From Gracilaria caudata (lineage: Eukaryota > Rhodophyta > Florideophyceae > Gracilariales > Gracilariaceae): a DNA stretch of 64,000 bases. Both the position numbers and the translations under genes were made by a program. The notes beneath the pieces were generated by a model that saw nothing but the letters and a program-made list of their open reading frames with translations, was not told where the DNA came from and did no database searches. The stretch lies in contig JASCIV010000025.1 of assembly GCA_030374735.1 (NCBI GenBank), positions 1 through 64,000 on the forward strand. The letters run 5' to 3'. Shown piece after piece: positions 59,704 to 64,000 of this stretch. Within the stretch, counting starts at the first letter, position 1, and the number at the start of each line of letters is the position of its first letter.

Positions 59704-61386
59704 ATGTACTGTTTCATACCTCCAAGTCATCTTCACCTCAGGAGAAACGACAACATAGTTCGAGTCATAGCCCCTCAGAAGGTATTCAGCAGCAAAAATC
59801 GTGTTATCACGTCTGTCCATCGACCAGCGTGGCCTTTTGCTCGCCACATGCAAACTCAGCTTCTCTACTCCTCCACAGGGAAACTGACGAACAAGACCAC
59901 AATGGACTTTCTTTCAGAACGCATAGCTCGTCATTTACGACAATTCAAAGATGGAGTGTTTCTCGTGACGGGTGCGAGCGGACGCACAGGCAGCCGAGTT
60001 GTTCGCAAGCTCCTTTTAGCAGAAAAGAGGGTGCGGGCACTGACAAGGGATCGTCAGCGACTAATTGATGCTTTGAAAAAACTTGATGTGGATGTAGAAG
60101 AAGAAGAACGCAAAGGAAGGCTTGATGTGCATATAGCTGACTTGTTTAACCTCTCGTCAGATGTATTCGAAGATGTGGTGCAGGTGGCAAGCTGCACTGG
60201 TACTTCATCTCGATCAATGGGTAACACCGAAAATGGGAGCGCACAAGGATCTGCCCAAGGACCCCCATTCTTGCTGGAAGATAAGCCTGAAAATGTAGAA
60301 TACCTTGGTATTCGCTACTTGGTACATGAGGCCCAGAAGCACTTCTCCCGCTCGGAAGCAAGCAGTCCATCAATCTCGATCCTCGACTTCTCCGACAGTT
60401 CCGCGACCAATTTGCAATGGTCGCCAGTAAATGATGTGGTCATGGGCGGTGTAAGCAGGAGCACCGTATACGCAGAGAACGGTGAGCTTGTCTTCGCCGG
60501 CAGCGTGTCTACTGAGAACAATGGGGGGTTTGCCTCGGCCAGAATGTTTGACCTAGAGACGCCCCTGAACCTCAGTGGATATGACGGGTTGCAGCTGCGC
60601 GTGAAAGGCGATGGAAACCATTATAAAATGATCGTGAGATGCGAGCCGAAATGGGACGGATTATGTCACTGCTTCACCTTCGAAACGACCAAAGATGAGT
60701 GGATAGTCGTCAAAATTCCGTTTGAGAAGTTCAACTCTGTACGCAGGGCGAAGACAGTTGAAGATGCCCCAGTGCTGAACGCAAGCAATATTGTAGCCTT
60801 TCAACTAATGCTTAGCAAATTTGAGTATGACGGAGCACTCAATCCAACGTTCTCGCCTGGCTCTTTTGAGCTGAAAGTTTCTGATGTCAGTGCCTACGTG
60901 AACGAGGACAGCGCTGGATGCCCCAAGTTTGTTCACATTGGGACTGCGGCAACGACAAGAACGTTGCGGAAAAACGAATTCAAAGAGCAAATCCCCATTG
61001 TACAATTGAGTGACAAACTTGGACGGATTCTAGATTGGAAACTCGCTGGGGAAGACATTATCCGCACTTCAGGTATCCCATACTGTGTACTGCGGTCGAC
61101 CGGTTTGAATGACACTATGGACCCTGTTGGAATGGATAACCTGTTCTTTGATCAAGGCGACTTTCTCGTTGGAAACATGAACAGAGATGACCTAGCGACC
61201 ATTGTTGTTGAAGCCTTTTCAAACTCAGCCTTTACAAATGTTACAACAGAAATATCCTCACGAAAAAAAGGACAAGAGCTGAGATCCGTGGAAGAGCAAC
61301 TACAAAATCTAAGAGTAGACAACGAAATCGACAGAAAGTTTGCCTCGTTCCCGTACCTTCCGAACAGAACATTTGTCCCAAAATAA
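59704..61386 (+). CDS. HCF173-like atypical SDR with inserted CIA30 domain
   Basis: A 560-residue protein. The first 65 residues are basic with few acids and may target the plastid. An NAD(P)-binding Rossmann start follows, TGASGRTG (89-96). The Rossmann domain is interrupted by a CIA30 domain (about 225-390: ISILDFSDSSATNLQWSPVNDVVMGGVSRS, LRVKGDGNHYKMIVR, VVKIPFEKF). The SDR part then resumes with GEDIIRTSGIPYCVLRSTGL and DLATIVVEAF. This split architecture is that of HCF173, which activates translation of psbA mRNA for the D1 protein of PSII in plants. Other plant SDR-CIA30 proteins exist, so orthology is likely but unproven. Start: first ATG (MYCFIPP); MDFLSER is an alternative. Confidence 0.82.
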   Translation: MYCFIPPSHLHLRRNDNIVRVIAPQKVFSSKNRVITSVHRPAWPFARHMQTQLLYSSTGKLTNKTTMDFLSERIARHLRQFKDGVFLVTGASGRTGSRVVRKLLLAEKRVRALTRDRQRLIDALKKLDVDVEEEERKGRLDVHIADLFNLSSDVFEDVVQVASCTGTSSRSMGNTENGSAQGSAQGPPFLLEDKPENVEYLGIRYLVHEAQKHFSRSEASSPSISILDFSDSSATNLQWSPVNDVVMGGVSRSTVYAENGELVFAGSVSTENNGGFASARMFDLETPLNLSGYDGLQLRVKGDGNHYKMIVRCEPKWDGLCHCFTFETTKDEWIVVKIPFEKFNSVRRAKTVEDAPVLNASNIVAFQLMLSKFEYDGALNPTFSPGSFELKVSDVSAYVNEDSAGCPKFVHIGTAATTRTLRKNEFKEQIPIVQLSDKLGRILDWKLAGEDIIRTSGIPYCVLRSTGLNDTMDPVGMDNLFFDQGDFLVGNMNRDDLATIVVEAFSNSAFTNVTTEISSRKKGQELRSVEEQLQNLRVDNEIDRKFASFPYLPNRTFVPK

Positions 61387-61603
61387 TGCTCTGATAGGCT
61401 AACGTAGGTGTTGGGGGGGTTGGAGAATTGCGTTCTTCCCGCGTCTTTCGAATTGTTAGTGGAACATGAATACAAAAAACGTTTGTTTGCAATGCAATCG
61501 ATGCATGTGCTTTTGGTAGAGATGCATCCAAAATTTGCAGCACGCCGACAAGGAACACGAAATGAGAGATGCGGAGTGATGAGGTTGAATTTAGTGATAT
61601 GGT

Positions 61604-62760
61604 TCAGGGGGTGTGATGACTCCTGAGCCACCTGACATATTTTGCCGCGTCTCTTCGCCCCTGCTCATAAATTTTCATAGCGTCATCGTAACCGCATGGA
61701 AACAGGTGCTCAATGTTATTTGTCTCTTGTGTTGGTGGAGAAATATCTGCTGTCATTGCATGAGGGTTGACGGTAGTGGTAATTAGTCTTCCACTCTCGT
61801 CAAACAAAACTGGCTGGTTGTTCGAAAACCCGCCATCCCAGAAGAATTTGCCAATGCCAGGTCTCACAGGCCTTTCGTAGTAAATCGGAATGTAGGTTGA
61901 AGCGGCAAGCATGTTGTGAAGATGGGCCTTGCTCCTAAACTTTCCGACGAGCGCATTTCCGTACACTTTGGATCTCTGTGGTGTTTCTGTGACAGAGATT
62001 AGAAGGCGATCTGTTGCTTTGACATGGGAGTCTTTTGGTAGCGATCGCAGTATGTGAGGCAAAATGTAGTTGCTTAACGTGCCAATTGGTCCCAGGGTAT
62101 GGCGCTCAACACTCTCTATGCCCATACTAATGCAGAACTTGAGCTGGAACTGAAGGTCGAGATCGAGAGCTGCTGCAGCGGCGATAAGGGCGCCTCCGGA
62201 CGACCCCAGCCATATTGTGTTTTGGTCAACAACTTTCTCACTCTTCAAAACTAGAAGCAGAAGCAACCGTTAGCATATGGAGACGCGTACGCAAGGTAAA
62301 GGGGGACAGGGAGGGGGTGCATCGTACCTTCGCAAACGCCAATGTGATAAGGAAGCATCCATGCACATCCATTGAGCGAGACGGAGTGTAGCGGTATTTG
62401 CTTCTTCTCTCCAGGACGGAGAGAGCGATCTGTGCCGATGTATCCTCTGAGCAATGAGCGCGATAGACAGTGCTCGGCCAAAGCCGGAGAGCATGCAGTA
62501 AGAACGCGCTTCGAGGCGGCAATGATCATGAGTCGCAAGTCTGACCATGGCCATTTGAGCCAGAGCCAGTCAGTAGACACAACAAGGGCATTGATCACAG
62601 GCTCCAAAAGGAGGAGAAAAACATAGAAAACAGCCCAGAGAAGATACAGTATGCTGTGTCTAGTGTGAACGGACACGATGCGAAGCGTAGCGGACATCAG
62701 AGCAGTGGGAGAGGAAAAGCGGCGAAAAATCAGCCGGGGACGCGCGCGGTTAGAGAACAT
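61604..62760 (-). CDS. patatin-like phospholipase, two exons
   Basis: A 359-residue lipid acyl hydrolase encoded by 62328-62760 joined to 61604-62250. An N-terminal hydrophobic segment (about 37-59) is probably membrane-bound. The oxyanion region SLNGCAWMLPYHIGV lies at the end of exon 1. Exon 2 carries the nucleophile motif GSSGG (160-164, Ser162) and the Asp of the dyad in DGGFSNNQP (Asp283). Splicing a 77-nt intron turns HIGVCE|VLKSEKVVDQ into one frame. The spacing between the two motifs suits the ATGL/PNPLA branch, so triacylglycerol or phospholipid hydrolysis is likely. The upstream frame starts with GTG; I chose the ATG MFSNRARP. Confidence 0.87.
62251..62327 (-). other. intron of patatin-like gene
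   Basis: 77 nt, donor GAAG|GTACGA, acceptor TTCTAG|TTTTG, branch-site candidate TGCTAAC about 20 nt before the acceptor. A Val codon is split 1+2. Confidence 0.8.
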
Positions 62761-63113
62761 GATGGGCAGGGTTGCAGCGGCATGACGACGACGGAGGAAG
62801 CACGCGGCAGCGTACGGCGAGACGGAGTTATGAACAAGAGCGACGAGACAAGATCGGGCCACGCATTACGACGAGTATGTGCGAGTTGCCGTGCGACACA
62901 GCTCATCACGTGGCCTTCTATAAACAACGCCGCATCCCTCCTGCTCATCGGCTACTGCAAACGACGCAGCGCGGAGGCAACGGTCGTGTGGCGTGAGCCC
63001 GCCACCGGTGCCGGCTCTTGCGACTAAATTGGCCCGCGTGTGCGCAGCTCGACAGTGGTTGCCGGTCCAGAGTCCGGACTCCAGACCCGGCCCGCGTAGC
63101 ACACATTCGCGCC
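62761..63113. promoter_or_regulatory. bidirectional GC-rich promoter between patatin and S4 genes
   Basis: A GC-rich divergent spacer of 350 bp. The overlapping frames on both strands have no domains. Confidence 0.4.
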
Positions 63114-63485
63114 ATGACGCAACCACATCGCCTCGTCGCCTTCATCTCGCCTTTGCCCCTGCCGCGCGCGCCGCGAGCGCAGTCTCCCACATGCGCCTCT
63201 CACCGCGGCGCCGCTCCGTGGGCGCGCGTGCGCGAGCGCGCGCCTCGAGACCTATTCGACAAGCAGGGGCGCCAGTACATTCGTCTGGAACAGTTCCTCA
63301 AGCTTCAGCGCATGGCGGCTTCGGGCGGCGAGGCGAAGATGATCATCGCCGACGGAGGCGTGCTCGTCAACGGGCTGGTCGAGTTTCGACGCGGACGCAA
63401 ACTCGTGCAGGGCGATGCAGTGTCGTTGGCAGGCGATGACGTGCCACTCGTTGTCGACTTCATTACCGATGACCAGCAGCAGTGA
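63114..63485 (+). CDS. S4-domain RNA-binding protein (YbcJ/S4_2-like)
   Basis: A 123-residue protein. The N-terminal 50 residues are Arg/Pro/Ala-rich without acids (probable plastid or mitochondrial transit peptide). The rest is an S4_2 domain: YIRLEQFLKLQRMAASGGEAKMIIADGGVLVNG, then RRGRKLVQGDAVSL, as in bacterial YbcJ. S4 domains bind structured RNA such as rRNA. The frame is open further upstream, but the first ATG (MTQPHRL) is used. Confidence 0.82.
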   Translation: MTQPHRLVAFISPLPLPRAPRAQSPTCASHRGAAPWARVRERAPRDLFDKQGRQYIRLEQFLKLQRMAASGGEAKMIIADGGVLVNGLVEFRRGRKLVQGDAVSLAGDDVPLVVDFITDDQQQ

Positions 63486-63721
63486 GATGAAGCTGCACAC
63501 CACGCAGCGCAGTGCACAGTGCATTGCAGCCGCGGCACCGGTGCCGGCCGGAGCCTGCAGCCGATCGCTCCGACGGCAGTCAACTTTGGCTGGCCCATTC
63601 GTCATTGTTGTCGTGTTTGGGATCACCGCTGCGGCAAAAGGCGCTGCTCTGGTTGCATTGGCGCCGCGTCGTTTATCTTAGGCGTCCTCTGAGGGTTGCT
63701 TTGCGTATTCTTCCGGCCAAC
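63486..63721. promoter_or_regulatory. GC-rich spacer upstream of DPM1
   Basis: 236 bp of GC-rich spacer between the S4 gene stop and the DPM1 start. No gene supported. Confidence 0.35.
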
Positions 63722-64000
63722 ATGACGAACATGACCGCCGATAAATACACCGTGTTGCTGCCTACCTTCAACGAGCGCGAGAATCTGCCTTACGTCATTT
63801 TCTTTCTAGACGAGGCTTTCAACCGCGCACAGGTCGATTACGAGGTCATCATTGTCGATGATTCTTCTCCGGACGGCACTTTGCAGGTCGCCAAGGCGCT
63901 GCAGCAGTCCTACGGCGCTGACAAGATCATCCTGCGTCCGCGCGAACGTCGGGAGGGGCTTGGCAGCGCGTACATGTACGGGGCCAAGCACGCCACCGGC
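63722..64000 (+). CDS. dolichol-phosphate mannosyltransferase DPM1, partial (runs off the window)
   Basis: The first 93 codons are open to the window edge. The GT2 glycosyltransferase start is clear: YTVLLPTFNERENLPYVIFFL, YEVIIVDDSSPDGTLQVAKALQ (DDSSPDGT nucleotide-sugar and metal site) and ILRPRERREGLGSAYMYGAKHATG. This is the DPM1 catalytic subunit, which makes dolichyl-phosphate mannose for N-glycosylation, GPI anchors and O-mannosylation at the ER. The start is the ATG 5 residues before the core (Met-Thr-Asn-Met). Confidence 0.93.
   Translation, partial: MTNMTADKYTVLLPTFNERENLPYVIFFLDEAFNRAQVDYEVIIVDDSSPDGTLQVAKALQQSYGADKIILRPRERREGLGSAYMYGAKHATG

Overview
This is nuclear DNA of a photosynthetic eukaryote, most likely a red alga or another plastid lineage of red-algal type. 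The evidence is nuclear-encoded, plastid-targeted photosystem II subunits (a PsbQ' with a twin-arginine lumen signal, and PsbW), an HCF173-like psbA-translation factor, a plastid DUF4079 membrane protein and an HflX GTPase. These sit beside eukaryotic genes: TOR, GCP3, TOE1, DPM1, a bromodomain protein, a LYRM7/MZM1 factor and a mitochondrial carrier. Most genes are single-exon. I can resolve only three convincing introns (66-98 nt, GT-AG, with CTAAC-like branch sites) plus one doubtful one. I cannot name the species.

Layout. 0-4 kb: GC-rich promoter island and a PH-AGC kinase. 4.2-4.7 kb: broken mRNA cap methyltransferase fragment. 5.6-6.5 kb: convergent PsbQ' and PsbW genes whose stop codons overlap. 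6.9-9.9 kb: mitochondrial carrier and a glutaredoxin-glutaredoxin-MsrA fusion. 11.2-15.9 kb: bromodomain protein and TOE1-type RNA exonuclease. 16.8-25.5 kb: complete TOR kinase with a previously hidden short first exon. 25.5-28.4 kb: gene-free island packed with inverted repeats, a dispersed repeat and a strongly structured RNA candidate. 28.4-38.6 kb: bZIP-like protein, gamma-tubulin complex protein GCP3 and a WD40/coiled-coil protein. 38.6-43.9 kb: peroxiredoxin-like protein, bS21-like ribosomal protein, short-chain dehydrogenase and a conserved-looking protein with an in-frame 66-nt intron. 43.9-46.6 kb: gene-poor. 46.6-54.7 kb: hemerythrin-like protein, HflX, LYRM7/MZM1, DUF4079, NUDT22-like hydrolase and a Uma2-family endonuclease-like gene. 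54.7-59.7 kb: repeat-rich stretch with a secreted CAP protein, a LINE fragment, a MITE-like element and a long palindrome. 59.7-64 kb: HCF173-like protein, patatin lipase, S4-domain protein and the start of DPM1.

No operons are expected, and none of the gene order looks like a bacterial system. Functional themes that recur are plastid and PSII biogenesis (PsbQ', PsbW, HCF173-like, HflX, DUF4079), growth and cell-cycle control (TOR, AGC kinase, bromodomain, GCP3) and redox repair (Grx-Grx-MsrA, peroxiredoxin-like). The most unusual items are the nuclear Uma2 gene with a bacterial-style coiled-coil tail and a hairpin directly after its stop, the structured 129-nt element at 27.6 kb, the dispersed repeat family, and two families of short repeated quasi-palindromic or exact motifs in intergenic DNA.
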